A DNA stretch of 64,000 nt from contig NZ_UFYA01000001.1 in assembly GCF_900447215.1 (NCBI RefSeq), positions 1,674,001-1,738,000 on the forward strand, given 5' to 3'. The stretch comes from Dermatophilus congolensis (GTDB lineage Bacteria; Actinomycetota; Actinomycetes; Actinomycetales; Dermatophilaceae). Positions 26,116 through 35,410 of this stretch are shown piece after piece. Each line of letters begins with the position of its first letter. Position 1 is the stretch's first letter. A program made the position numbers and the translations under genes. Below the pieces are notes generated by a model. That model saw only the letters and a program-made list of their open reading frames with translations. It was not told the DNA's origin and made no database searches.

Positions 26116-29100
26116 GTGTCCCAGCAGCCGCCCAACGACTCACCGTCGACCTCGTTCGGAGCCAACTCCTGGCTCGTGGACGAAATGTACGAGCAATACA
26201 AAGCCGACAAAAACTCAGTCGACAGCTCATGGTGGCCCCTCTTCCAAGAACGCGACGCCCAAGCAACCCCCACCCCCCCAGCCACACCCCACGACATCGG
26301 CACCAGCTCCCCGCCACGCGCCAACCACACCGACACCACCCCCACCACCACACCAGCCTCACCCGCCCGCCAAGCCATCGGGAAAGGCTCCGCACCCCTA
26401 TCGGGCACACGCACCAACTACGACGTCTCCCGCCGCAGAGAAGCAACCCACTCACCAGCGGCCAACGCCACCGTCATGAGCTCGGCCGAACCCGCACCCG
26501 ACCGCGGCATCCGCCACCAACCCATGCCCGCTCAAATGCCCACCCCGCGCGACACCCCCGCCGTGCGCCCCACCAACTCCGACGCACAAGACACCACCAA
26601 AGCCCTCAAAGGCCCCGCAGCTCGCATCGTCAAAAACATGGACGCCAGCATCCATGTCCCCACCGCGACCTCATTCCGACAGCTGCCCGCCAAAGCACTC
26701 ATCGAAAACCGCACCGCAATCAACGCCCACCTCACCCGCAACCGCGGCGGCAAAGTTTCCTTCACCCACATCATCGGCTACGCCATCGTCCGGGCACTGC
26801 AATCCATGCCCGACATGAACTACAACTTCACCGAAATCGACGGAAAACCCCACGTCGTACACCCCGCACACGTCAACTTCGGTCTCGCCGTCGACCTACC
26901 CAAACCCGATGGCACCCGATCCCTCATCGTCCCCAACATCAAAGCCGCCGAACAACTCGACTTCTTCGGCTTCTGGCGCGCCTACGAAGACCTCGTCACC
27001 AAAGCACGCAACAACAAACTCACCGTCGACGACTTCGCCGGCACCACCGTCTCCCTCACCAACCCCGGCGGCATCGGCACCTTCCAATCAGTCCCCCGCC
27101 TCATGCCCGGCCAAGGCACCATCATCGGCGTCGGCTCCATGGACTACCCCGCCGAATGGCAAGGAGCCTCCCCCGAAACCCTGGCCCGCCACGGCGTCAG
27201 CAAAATCATGACCATCAGCAGCACCTACGACCACCGCATCATCCAAGGCGCTGCCTCCGGCGAATTCCTCCGCACCGTGCACCAACTCCTGCTCGGCGCC
27301 AACAACTTCTACGACGACATCTTCGAATCTCTACGGATCCCCTACGAACCCATCCGCTGGAGCATCGACCACTACGCCGGACACGAAGACGACCTATCCA
27401 AAACCGTCCGCGTCCAACAACTCATCCACGCCTACCGAGTCCGCGGACACCTCCTAGCCGACCTCGACCCCCTCGAATACCGGCAACGCATCCACCCCGA
27501 CCTTCAACTAACCAACCACAACCTCACCATCTGGGACCTCGACCGCAAATTCGCCACCGGCGGCTTCGGCGGAAAACCCGCCATGACCCTGCGCGAAATC
27601 CTCGCCGTCTGCCAAGACTCCTACTGCCGCACCATCGGCGCCGAATACATGCACATCCAGGACCCCGAAGAACGCGCCTGGATGCAGAACAAAATCGAAG
27701 TCCCCCGCGAAAAAACACCCCGCGAAGAACAAATGCGCATCCTGCGCCGCCTCAACTCAGCCGAAGCATTCGAAACATTCCTCCAAACCAAATACGTCGG
27801 CCAAAAACGCTTCAGCCTCGAAGGCGCCGAATCAGCCATCGTGCTCCTAGACCAAATACTCCTAGAGTCCGCCCGCGAAGGCATGGACGAAGTCTGCATC
27901 GGCATGCCCCACCGCGGACGACTCAACGTCCTAGCCAACATTGCCGGCAAAAGCTACGGACAAATCTTCTCCGAATTCGACGGCACCCGCGCCCCCGGCA
28001 ACGCCCAAGGCTCCGGTGACGTGAAATACCACCTCGGCACCGAAGGAACCTTCACCGCCGAAACCGGTGAACAAACCAAGGTCTACCTCGCCGCCAACCC
28101 CTCCCACCTCGAAGCCGTCAACCCCGTCCTCGAAGGAATCGTCCGAGCCAAACAAGACCGCCTAGACAAACACGGCGAAGCCTTCACCGTCCTGCCCATC
28201 CTCATGCACGGAGACGCCGCCTTCGCAGGACAAGGCGTCGTCATGGAAACACTGCAGCTATCCCAGTTACGCGGATACCGCACCGGCGGCACCATCCACG
28301 TCATCGTCAACAACCAAGTCGGATTCACCACCGCCCCCAGCTCCTCGCGCAGCTCCGTCTACTCCTCAGACCTGGCACGCTGCATCCAAGCCCCCATCTT
28401 CCACGTCAACGGCGACGACCCCGAAGCAGTCGTACGCGTGGCCACCCTCGCCTACGAATTCAGGCAAAAATTCGCCACCGACGTCGTCATAGACCTCGTC
28501 TGCTACCGCCGACGCGGACACAATGAAGGCGACGACCCCTCGATGACCCAACCCATCATGTACAACCTCATCGAGGCCAAACGCTCCTCCCGCAAGCTCT
28601 ACACCGAAGCCCTCATCGGCCGCGGCGACATCACCGAAGAAGACGCCGACGCCGCCCTGAAGGACTACCAATCCCGCCTCGAGCAGGTTTTCCTCGAAAC
28701 CCGGGAAGCGGCAAAACACCCAGAACAACAAGGCACACTCGAAATGCCCTCCGCGCAAGTTGAAGACGAACGCGCCCCCCTACGCCACATCAGCACCGCC
28801 ATCGACAAAGACCTTCTCGAACGTCTCGGTGATGCCTGGGTCAACATCCCTGACGGATTCACCGTCCACAAAAAACTGATGAAGGTCCTCGAAAACCGGC
28901 AAAAGATGACCCGCGAGGGCAACATCGACTGGGCCATGGGCGAACTACTCGCCTTCGGGTCACTCCTCACCGAAGGCACTCCGGTACGTGTCACCGGACA
29001 AGACACCCGCCGAGGCACCTTCACCCAACGCCACGCCGTCCTCATCGACCGCAACACCGCCGAAGAGTGGACACCACTGCTCTACCTCGGCAACCAAGCC

Positions 29101-29955
29101 CGCCTATGGACCTACGACTCGATGCTCTCCGAATTCGCCTGCATGGGATTCGAATACGGATACTCCGTCGAACGCCCCGACGCGCTGGTTTGCTGGGAAG
29201 GACAATTCGGCGACTTCGCTAACGGTGCCCAAACCATCATCGATGAATTCATTTCCTCCTCCGAGCAGAAATGGAACCAACGCAGCTCCGTAGTTCTTCT
29301 CCTGCCCCACGGATACGAAGGACAAGGACCAGACCACAGCTCCGCCCGAATCGAGCGCTACCTACAACTCTGCGCCCAAGACAACATGACCGTCGCGCAC
29401 CCCTCAACCCCAGCCTCCTACTTCCATCTCCTGCGCGCACAGGCATACACCCGCCCCCGAAAACCACTCATCGTGGCAACCCCCAAACAACTACTACGCC
29501 GCAAAGAAGCCGTCAGCTCCATCGAAGAATTCACCACCGGCAGCTTCCAACCCGTACTGACCGACAGCACCGACATCAGCAACAACAACATCGACCGCGT
29601 CATCGTCTGCTCCGGCCGCGTCTACTACGACCTTGCCGCCGAACGCGAAAAACGCAACGACACAAACACAGCAATCATCCGACTCGAACGCCTCTACCCC
29701 CTGGCAACCGAAGAGATGAAAAACGAGCTAGCGAAATACCCCAACGCCGAAATCGTGTGGGTCCAAGACGAACCACTCAACCAAGGCGCATGGTCCTTCC
29801 TCGCCCTCAACCTCGTCCCCGAGCTGGCAGAAAACGGCGAAACCCGCACCTGGAAACGTGTCACCCGCCCCGCCTCAGCTGCGCCCTCCACCGGCTCAGC
29901 CAAAATCCACGCAGCCGAACAGGAGAAACTCATCCACCTCGCTTTCAAACGCTAA
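26116..29955 (+). CDS. kgd: multifunctional 2-oxoglutarate decarboxylase/dehydrogenase E1 with E2 acyltransferase domain
   Basis: This 1279-residue TCA-cycle enzyme converts 2-oxoglutarate, with partner subunits, to succinyl-CoA; it belongs to the actinobacterial Kgd/OdhA type in which an E2-like acyltransferase is fused to E1. The N-terminus has WLVDEMYEQYKADKNSVDSS, then a Pro/Thr-rich linker. The acyltransferase domain (about 165-395) ends with the catalytic His motif YDHRIIQGAASGEFL. The E1 part has MPHRGRLNVLANI, the ThDP segment MHGDAAFAGQGVV and NNQVGFTT, and a C-terminal pyrimidine-binding domain. It starts at GTG. Family knowledge: OdhI/GarA regulates this enzyme; that gene is not here. 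Confidence 0.96.
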   Translation: MSQQPPNDSPSTSFGANSWLVDEMYEQYKADKNSVDSSWWPLFQERDAQATPTPPATPHDIGTSSPPRANHTDTTPTTTPASPARQAIGKGSAPLSGTRTNYDVSRRREATHSPAANATVMSSAEPAPDRGIRHQPMPAQMPTPRDTPAVRPTNSDAQDTTKALKGPAARIVKNMDASIHVPTATSFRQLPAKALIENRTAINAHLTRNRGGKVSFTHIIGYAIVRALQSMPDMNYNFTEIDGKPHVVHPAHVNFGLAVDLPKPDGTRSLIVPNIKAAEQLDFFGFWRAYEDLVTKARNNKLTVDDFAGTTVSLTNPGGIGTFQSVPRLMPGQGTIIGVGSMDYPAEWQGASPETLARHGVSKIMTISSTYDHRIIQGAASGEFLRTVHQLLLGANNFYDDIFESLRIPYEPIRWSIDHYAGHEDDLSKTVRVQQLIHAYRVRGHLLADLDPLEYRQRIHPDLQLTNHNLTIWDLDRKFATGGFGGKPAMTLREILAVCQDSYCRTIGAEYMHIQDPEERAWMQNKIEVPREKTPREEQMRILRRLNSAEAFETFLQTKYVGQKRFSLEGAESAIVLLDQILLESAREGMDEVCIGMPHRGRLNVLANIAGKSYGQIFSEFDGTRAPGNAQGSGDVKYHLGTEGTFTAETGEQTKVYLAANPSHLEAVNPVLEGIVRAKQDRLDKHGEAFTVLPILMHGDAAFAGQGVVMETLQLSQLRGYRTGGTIHVIVNNQVGFTTAPSSSRSSVYSSDLARCIQAPIFHVNGDDPEAVVRVATLAYEFRQKFATDVVIDLVCYRRRGHNEGDDPSMTQPIMYNLIEAKRSSRKLYTEALIGRGDITEEDADAALKDYQSRLEQVFLETREAAKHPEQQGTLEMPSAQVEDERAPLRHISTAIDKDLLERLGDAWVNIPDGFTVHKKLMKVLENRQKMTREGNIDWAMGELLAFGSLLTEGTPVRVTGQDTRRGTFTQRHAVLIDRNTAEEWTPLLYLGNQARLWTYDSMLSEFACMGFEYGYSVERPDALVCWEGQFGDFANGAQTIIDEFISSSEQKWNQRSSVVLLLPHGYEGQGPDHSSARIERYLQLCAQDNMTVAHPSTPASYFHLLRAQAYTRPRKPLIVATPKQLLRRKEAVSSIEEFTTGSFQPVLTDSTDISNNNIDRVIVCSGRVYYDLAAEREKRNDTNTAIIRLERLYPLATEEMKNELAKYPNAEIVWVQDEPLNQGAWSFLALNLVPELAENGETRTWKRVTRPASAAPSTGSAKIHAAEQEKLIHLAFKR

Positions 29956-29964
29956 CCACCCCCA

Positions 29965-29998
29965 CCCTGCGCCCGCCCCATCCCCTACGGGCGCAGGG
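29965..29998 (+). terminator. terminator after kgd
   Basis: An 11-bp perfect G/C stem (29965-29975 with 29988-29998) and a 12-nt loop lie 9 nt past the kgd stop. There is no U-tract. Confidence 0.65.
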
Positions 29999-30062
29999 AC
30001 CTACACCACGCTCAGGGTGTCCTGAACGTACACACTCACTCCATTGGGGCAGAATAGAACTC

Positions 30063-30239
30063 GTGTACTTCACAGATCGTGGCATCGAAGAGCTGGAAAA
30101 CCGGCGCGGCGATGAGATGGTGTCTCTGGAGTGGGTAGCCGAACAGCTACGGACCTTCACCGACCTGAACCCCGAATTCGAGTCGGCATTGGACCGGTTC
30201 GCAACCTGGCTCGCCCGGGTGGACGACGACGAGGATTGA
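30063..30239 (+). CDS. DUF6104-family small protein
   Basis: The 58-residue protein from GTG 30063 reads YFTDRGIEELENRRGDE, then EWVAEQLRTFTDLNPEFE and ends ATWLARVDDDED. This closely matches the actinobacteria-specific DUF6104 family, small cytosolic proteins of unknown function. It lies 6 nt before the SGNH hydrolase gene on the same strand. A longer in-frame extension upstream runs antisense-like through kgd and is not credible. Confidence 0.85.
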   Translation: MYFTDRGIEELENRRGDEMVSLEWVAEQLRTFTDLNPEFESALDRFATWLARVDDDED

Positions 30240-30245
30240 TAACGC

Positions 30246-30947
30246 GTGAGCAACGACGACTACGGCGACGACAGCCTCTACACCGACGGGGCAGACATGG
30301 ACATCCCCACCCAGTTCACTCCTAGCGCCGACTACGTCGCGCACGACGGCCCCAGAGACGTCGGCATCGTCTTTATCGGCGATTCTTTCGTCTCCGGATA
30401 CGGCGACCCCAAAGGCCATGGATGGGTCTCGCGCGTGATCGGCCGAACCCAACACCCCGAACTCGATCTCACCACCTACAACCTCGGCATCCGCGGTGAC
30501 TCTTCCGCAGACGTACTCAACAGGTGGCGATCCGAAGGCATGCCCCGGTGGAAAGACCGCCGCGAACGTCGCCTCGTTCTGGGCGTAGGCATTCACGACA
30601 TCGACCAAGGCCTCACCACAGCCCGCTCCCGCCTCAACCTCGCCAACGTCCTCGACGACGCAACAGCACGAGGCATCAGCCCCTTCGTGGTCGGCCCCGC
30701 TCCCACCCTGGATGAAGAACGCAACGCCAAACTTGAAGTAATCGTCGAAGCACAATCCGACGTGTGCTCGCGCCGCTCCATTCCCTTCGTCGACTGCTTT
30801 TACCCGCTCCTAGAACACGACCAATGGATCTCAGAACTAGCCAGTTCCCGAGACCAGATCCACCCCGGACAAGCTGGCTACGGACTCCTAGCCTGGCTCG
30901 TTCTCCACGGAGACTGGGCCACCTGGCTCCAAATCCCCCAGGAATAA
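30246..30947 (+). CDS. SGNH/GDSL-family hydrolase
   Basis: The 233-residue predicted esterase or lipase has block I FIGDSFVSGYGD (nucleophile Ser47), block II around NLGIRGDSS, and block V DQIHPG (Asp203, His206). Block III is GVGIHDI instead of GxND, so the oxyanion Asn is replaced. No signal peptide is present; an acidic 30-residue N-terminus precedes the fold. It starts at GTG 30246, 6 nt after the DUF6104 gene. The substrate is unknown. Confidence 0.85.
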   Translation: MSNDDYGDDSLYTDGADMDIPTQFTPSADYVAHDGPRDVGIVFIGDSFVSGYGDPKGHGWVSRVIGRTQHPELDLTTYNLGIRGDSSADVLNRWRSEGMPRWKDRRERRLVLGVGIHDIDQGLTTARSRLNLANVLDDATARGISPFVVGPAPTLDEERNAKLEVIVEAQSDVCSRRSIPFVDCFYPLLEHDQWISELASSRDQIHPGQAGYGLLAWLVLHGDWATWLQIPQE

Positions 30948-30961
30948 ACCCCTTTCGTTTC

Positions 30962-31005
30962 ATGCGTGTGGCGGTGAACCCGACCGGGTTCACCGCCACA
31001 CGCAT
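30962..31005. terminator. 44-nt near-perfect palindrome after the SGNH gene
   Basis: Arms of 21 nt (30962-30982 and 30985-31005) are perfectly complementary with a 2-nt centre, 14 nt past the stop. The design is like the palindromes at 8572 and 14044. Confidence 0.75.
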
Positions 31006-31027
31006 ATCCCACTCCTGCCCTCTATAC

Positions 31028-31074
31028 ACGCGATATATCTCAATCTACTCTTAAGAAGAAACGACATATCGCGT
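31028..31074 (+). promoter_or_regulatory. candidate PadR operator dyad
   Basis: ACGCGATAT (31028-31036) and ATATCGCGT (31066-31074) are perfect inverted half-sites 29 nt apart, upstream of the DUF4097-PadR operon and 28 nt from the first ATG. The A/T-rich centre could contain the promoter. PadR regulators commonly bind such ATAT-type dyads and repress their own operon. Confidence 0.5.
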
Positions 31075-31102
31075 TCCAGTGCCCGCCACCGAAAGGCCCG
31101 CC

Positions 31103-32005
31103 ATGACCACCTGGCGCATCACCTCCAACACCAGCCGCACCATCGACGACGGACGCCGCCGAAACCTCATCATCAACACCGGTGGCGGCTCCATCACCAT
31201 CACCGGAGGCACCCCCGGCTCCACCGCCATCCTCATCGAAATCGCCAACGTCCGCGGACCAGAACTGACCATCATCGACGACGCCACCACCGTCAGCATC
31301 GGCCACCTACGCAACGGCACCGACTGGAAACAAACCATCAAAGACTGGGTAGGCGTACGCGGCGACGTCAGCGTCGACCTGAATATCACCGTCCCCCCAG
31401 GCACAGACACATCCGTGCGATCCCTACGCGCCCACACCAAAATCAGCGGACTCACCGGACGACTACGCGTCCGCGGCGGCACCGGAAGCGTCCGTCTCGA
31501 CTCCCTCAGCGGCACCATCGACATCATCACTGCCACCGCAGACATCGAAGGAAAACGCATCTCCGGAGACATCAAAACCAAAACCGCCTCAGGCAACCTC
31601 TCCCTGGACTCCTCAGCCCCAGCATCGGTGCGCGCCAACACTGTCTCAGGCCTGAGCGACCTATGCCTCACCGGCCGCTCCCTCATCACCATCAACTCCG
31701 GCGCCGGCGACGTACGCATGCGCCTACCCCAACACCAGGGCTACGACCTCACCGCCCACAGCAAAACCGGACACGTCATGGCCGACGGATCCACCATGAT
31801 CAACCCACTCAGCGAAAAACGCGGCGGACACCGCTACGACGGAGACCGGTCTTTAGCTGCAAAGGTTAAAACCGTCTCCGGGAACATCATCCTCACCCGC
31901 GGAGAAACACCACACCACTCCACACCAGGGGTGATCATCACCGGCGGACAACAGCCCCGCGGACCCGTCCAAGACACCCTCCCCGGCGACCGGAAAAATA
32001 ACTGA
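31103..32005 (+). CDS. DUF4097-family beta-strand repeat protein
   Basis: The 300-residue protein is made of short alternating strands, for example LIINTGGGSITITGG, GSVRLDSLSGTIDIITATAD and SGDIKTKTASGNLSLDSSA, the repeating beta-helix-like pattern of DUF4097/DUF2807 proteins. There is no signal peptide or membrane span, so it may be cytosolic. ATG 31103 follows GAAAGG. It is immediately followed by a PadR regulator. Family knowledge links such pairs to envelope stress, but the role here is unknown. Confidence 0.82.
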   Translation: MTTWRITSNTSRTIDDGRRRNLIINTGGGSITITGGTPGSTAILIEIANVRGPELTIIDDATTVSIGHLRNGTDWKQTIKDWVGVRGDVSVDLNITVPPGTDTSVRSLRAHTKISGLTGRLRVRGGTGSVRLDSLSGTIDIITATADIEGKRISGDIKTKTASGNLSLDSSAPASVRANTVSGLSDLCLTGRSLITINSGAGDVRMRLPQHQGYDLTAHSKTGHVMADGSTMINPLSEKRGGHRYDGDRSLAAKVKTVSGNIILTRGETPHHSTPGVIITGGQQPRGPVQDTLPGDRKNN

Positions 32006-32006
32006 C

Positions 32007-32711
32007 ATGGCCTCACCAGTATTCGGCCACGGACAACTACGCCTCTACCTCCTAGCCGTCCTTGACGAGGGTGGCCCCATGTCCGGCTACGACATCATTC
32101 AAGTCATGGAACGGCGGTTCCGCGGGCTCTACTCCCCCAGCGCCGGAACGATCTACCCCCGCCTAGCCAAACTCGAAGACGAAGGACTTCTGACCCGTCG
32201 CGACGAAGGCCGCAAATCTATCTACACCCTCACCAATGCCGGACGTGAAGAACTCGACTCTCGATCCGAAGAGCTCGAAGGGCTGCGCGCACATGTCACC
32301 AGCTCATCAGAACAACTCACCGACGAACTGCATCGACGCATGAGCGAAGGCGCAGCGCACCTCACATCACTGTTCGGAGCGGCAGCCGCCGCATGGGAGA
32401 ACCAAACCCGATCAGCCACCGCTCAAGGATCATCACGATCTCCGCTGGCGGATATGACCATAGAAGGAATTGAGCGACTAGCTCGCGACTTCCGTCGAGG
32501 TGCAGCCTTCACCGAACACACCACCCCACCTCCACCACCCCCACCCACCAACCCAGAACCCCGCAACCTCACAACAGATGCCAACCACCACACCACCAAA
32601 TCCGCCAACATCTCGAGCGAGCAGGTGAACGCCATCATCACCATCCTGCGCGAAACGGCTGACCGCCTCGAAGCAGTGCTAGAAGAAAACCCTCAACGCC
32701 ACAAAGAGTGA
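32007..32711 (+). CDS. PadR-family transcriptional regulator
   Basis: The 234-residue regulator starts 1 nt after the DUF4097 stop. The winged-helix domain reads LRLYLLAVLDEGGPMSGYDI, MERRFRGLYSPSAGTIYPRL, then KLEDEGLLTRRDEGRKSIYTLT. A longer C-terminal helical part with a Pro-rich linker (PPPPPPTNPEP) and a final helix INAITILRETADRLEAVLEE-like segment is typical of the larger PadR class. It probably represses its own operon through the dyad upstream. Confidence 0.9.
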   Translation: MASPVFGHGQLRLYLLAVLDEGGPMSGYDIIQVMERRFRGLYSPSAGTIYPRLAKLEDEGLLTRRDEGRKSIYTLTNAGREELDSRSEELEGLRAHVTSSSEQLTDELHRRMSEGAAHLTSLFGAAAAAWENQTRSATAQGSSRSPLADMTIEGIERLARDFRRGAAFTEHTTPPPPPPPTNPEPRNLTTDANHHTTKSANISSEQVNAIITILRETADRLEAVLEENPQRHKE

Positions 32712-32713
32712 GC

Positions 32714-32740
32714 AGGTGGGCCGCATACACCGACCCACCT
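32714..32740 (+). terminator. hairpin after padR
   Basis: AGGTGGG (32714-32720) and CCCACCT (32734-32740) enclose a 13-nt loop, directly after the stop. It separates this operon from the polysaccharide locus. Confidence 0.5.
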
Positions 32741-32890
32741 CCATATATACATATTCGGGGTGAAAAGCCCTGCAGCAATAAGGTCTTCTAGCGACTACTC
32801 GTACACAACACTCACTCTCTCATTGCCAAATACAGCGCTTCTTGCGTCGTAATGTGTCGAAGTACCGACAAACGCCGCGAGGAGCCAACC

Positions 32891-34858
32891 GTGCACGGAG
32901 CACCCACGAGCGGCACTTTGCGCCGTGACCACATAAAACGGACCATCACCTGGCCAGCAGTTGACTCCGCCATCTGGATATTCGCCGTCTATGCGTCAGT
33001 GTGGATGCGATACGACTTCCGCGCCGCCCTCGTTTTCACCGGCGGCGTCGCCAGCTATGCGCTGCTTGCCGCAATAATTCACGGATGCGCAGGCACCCTC
33101 GTAGGCCCCTACCGTGTGCGCCACCGACGCGGATCAATGGAAGAAATCACCGACCTCGCCCGCACCTTCATCATCACTCTGCCCCTGCTGTTCATCACAC
33201 CGTGGCTATCCTTCCCCCACCCAGTACCGCGCAGCACCGCAATCAGCGCAGGCGCTCTGGCCATGCTGACCATGCTCGCTGCGCGCCTGATCTCCCGAGC
33301 ACGGCGCATGCGCGCAGCACGCCACCGCGGCGGACGTCCAGCCCTTGTTTACGGAGCCGGAGACGCCGGAGACCGCATCATCCGATCACTCCTGACCGAA
33401 GATGACTCTCCTCTAACTCCCGTAGGAATCATCGACGACGACCCAGCAAAAGCCCGGCTACGCATCCATGGCATCCGCGTCGTCGGAGACCGCAACGACC
33501 TCGCCGACTCGGCGCGCCAGTGGGAAGCCCAAACGCTGATCCTCGCTATGCCCAGCGCACCAGCTGAGGTCATCCGCGAAGTATCGGCCTCGGCCAGAAA
33601 CCTTGGCCTCGAAGTGCTTGTCGCCCCCAGCATGAGCGAGATCGTGGACCACTCCCCCGGCGCCCGCGACCTACGCGACCTTGACCTGGCCGATGTTCTT
33701 GGCCGCCCACCAGTCCATCTGGAATGGGAATCGATCAGCAGCGAAATCACCGGAAAAGTCGTACTCGTCACCGGCGCCGGTGGCTCAATCGGCTCAGAAC
33801 TATGCCGTCAGATCGCGCGCTTTTCTCCCGCACGTCTGCTGCTGCTTGACCATGACGAATCCGGCATGCACGCCACAGATATGTCAATCCGGGGAGATGG
33901 GCTGCTGTGCGGTGGCAACATCATCCTGGCAGACATCCGTGACGCTGCACGGATCCGTGAGGTTATGGCCCAAGAAAAACCCGACATCGTCTATCACGCC
34001 GCAGCTTTAAAACACCTTCCGCTGCTGGAAGCGCACCCGTTCGAAGCATGGAAATCCAATGTGATGGGCACCCGCAACGTATTGGCTGCAGCCGATGCGG
34101 CTGAAGTGACCTCATTCGTCAATATTTCGACTGACAAAGCAGCCGCCCCCACGAGCATGCTGGGACTATCCAAGAGGTTTGGTGAAGTGCTCACTGCCTG
34201 GTACGCCACAGCTCACGGGCGTCGGTACGTCTCCGTTCGTTTCGGAAATGTGCTGGGTTCGCGCGGGTCGGTGGTGCATGCGTTTACTTCACAGATCGCT
34301 TCTGGAGGGCCAGTAACGGTCACTGATCCTCGTGTGGAGCGGTACTTCATGCTCATTCCGGAGGCCTGCCAGCTCGTACTGCAAGCTGGTGTGCTCGGCC
34401 ATGGGGGCGAGGTGATGGTGCTGGAGATGGGTGCTCCGGTGAAAATCGCTGATTTGGCGGAGACGTTGATTGAGCTGTCAGGGCGCCACGACGTGAGCAT
34501 CATCTATACGGGATTACGGCCTGGTGAGAAGCTCTCTGAAGAACTGTTCGACTCTTCAGAGGTGCGACACCGCACTGGACATGAACTCGTCAACGCCGTT
34601 CAGGCACCGCCGTTGAATCCTCACGTACTAGAAACACTCTCAGCCACCGACGATGCTTCGCTGCGTGCCTGGATGTCTTCAGTGTTAGCAACTTTGAAGA
34701 CTGAGGAGAAGGCAGTGCAGGCTGTGCAGGCACAGACCGCCGCAGCACAATCAGTTGCGGCCCAGCACAGCCCGGACCGTAGCGAGCAGTATTCGAAGAT
34801 CGCTCATGAGCGAGGCGGAGCGCACATAGTCGACGTACCGGGCGGTTTTACGCGGTAG
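32891..34858 (+). CDS. membrane-bound UDP-sugar 4,6-dehydratase (PglF/CapD/WbpM type)
   Basis: The 655-residue protein starts at GTG 32891, with GAGGAG 6 nt upstream. Four N-terminal spans are followed by a degenerate Rossmann domain (LVYGAGDAGDRIIRSLL, IIDDDPAKARLRIHG) and the catalytic SDR domain with VLVTGAGGSIGSELCRQIA, VYHAAALKHLPLLE, NISTDKAAAPTSMLGLSKR, where Met replaces the usual Tyr as in this family. It should turn UDP-GlcNAc (or similar) into the 4-keto-6-deoxy sugar. Its 3' end overlaps the convergent sugar-transferase gene by 108 nt. It is the first gene of the polysaccharide locus. Confidence 0.9.
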   Translation: MHGAPTSGTLRRDHIKRTITWPAVDSAIWIFAVYASVWMRYDFRAALVFTGGVASYALLAAIIHGCAGTLVGPYRVRHRRGSMEEITDLARTFIITLPLLFITPWLSFPHPVPRSTAISAGALAMLTMLAARLISRARRMRAARHRGGRPALVYGAGDAGDRIIRSLLTEDDSPLTPVGIIDDDPAKARLRIHGIRVVGDRNDLADSARQWEAQTLILAMPSAPAEVIREVSASARNLGLEVLVAPSMSEIVDHSPGARDLRDLDLADVLGRPPVHLEWESISSEITGKVVLVTGAGGSIGSELCRQIARFSPARLLLLDHDESGMHATDMSIRGDGLLCGGNIILADIRDAARIREVMAQEKPDIVYHAAALKHLPLLEAHPFEAWKSNVMGTRNVLAAADAAEVTSFVNISTDKAAAPTSMLGLSKRFGEVLTAWYATAHGRRYVSVRFGNVLGSRGSVVHAFTSQIASGGPVTVTDPRVERYFMLIPEACQLVLQAGVLGHGGEVMVLEMGAPVKIADLAETLIELSGRHDVSIIYTGLRPGEKLSEELFDSSEVRHRTGHELVNAVQAPPLNPHVLETLSATDDASLRAWMSSVLATLKTEEKAVQAVQAQTAAAQSVAAQHSPDRSEQYSKIAHERGGAHIVDVPGGFTR

Positions 34859-35410
34859 CAGAGTGTGAACGTAGTAGTCGGCGGGATCAGCAACGGTAGC
34901 GAGCAGGTCCCCCTCGTTCCGGAATTCAATGCTGGCTGGGTCGGTGATGCCTGGCCGGACGCTGAGGATCACCGCGGCGCGCTCTGGTGACCAGTGTTCA
35001 ACCCATTCAGGTACTTCGGGTCGAGGTCCGACTAAGGACATTTCTCCCCGCAAAACGTTGAGGAGTTGGGGAAGTTCATCAAGTTTGGTGGCGCGTAACC
35101 ACGCGCCGGTGCGGGTCACGCGGGTATCACCGGTGGCACTGACTGCCAGGTGGGTTTCTCCTGAGGCGGGGACAGTCATAGTGCGGAATTTCATGATGGT
35201 GAAGGGATGACCGTTGCGGCCAACGCGTTGCTGTCGAAAGAGCACCGGTCCTGGTGAATCGCGAGTCACTGCAATAGCGATGCCGGCCATCAGCGGTGCT
35301 GTAATCACGAGCCCCACAGCGGCGAGAGCGATATCGATGCCACGTTTGACCGGTGGGTACCAGGCATTGGTACGGCTGGGTGGGGCGGACTGGGGAGTGC
35401 ACCTTTTCAT
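34751..35410 (-). CDS. initiating sugar-1-phosphate transferase (PglC/WcaJ family)
   Basis: The 219-residue enzyme transfers a sugar phosphate from UDP-sugar to undecaprenyl phosphate and so starts repeat-unit synthesis. The membrane helix is IDIALAAVGLVITAPLMAGI, followed by SPGPVLFRQQRVGRNG, MKFRTM, TKLDELPQLLNVLRGEMSLVG and GPRPE, the standard signature. ATG 35410 overlaps the aminotransferase stop by 4 nt and has GGAG 7 nt upstream; ATG 35425 is also possible. It lacks the long N-terminal part of WcaJ, so it resembles the small PglC form. Confidence 0.92.
   Translation of the reverse strand: MKRCTPQSAPPSRTNAWYPPVKRGIDIALAAVGLVITAPLMAGIAIAVTRDSPGPVLFRQQRVGRNGHPFTIMKFRTMTVPASGETHLAVSATGDTRVTRTGAWLRATKLDELPQLLNVLRGEMSLVGPRPEVPEWVEHWSPERAAVILSVRPGITDPASIEFRNEGDLLATVADPADYYVHTLLPRKTARYVDYVRSASLMSDLRILLATVRAVLGRN

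Noticed and set aside
26229-28019. A 596-codon frame inside kgd
   Set aside because: It is very Arg/His/Pro-rich with no domain, and is a shadow of the kgd reading frame.
30246-30755. A 202-codon minus-strand frame over the SGNH hydrolase
   Set aside because: It is the antisense shadow of the hydrolase gene, whose catalytic motifs are clear.
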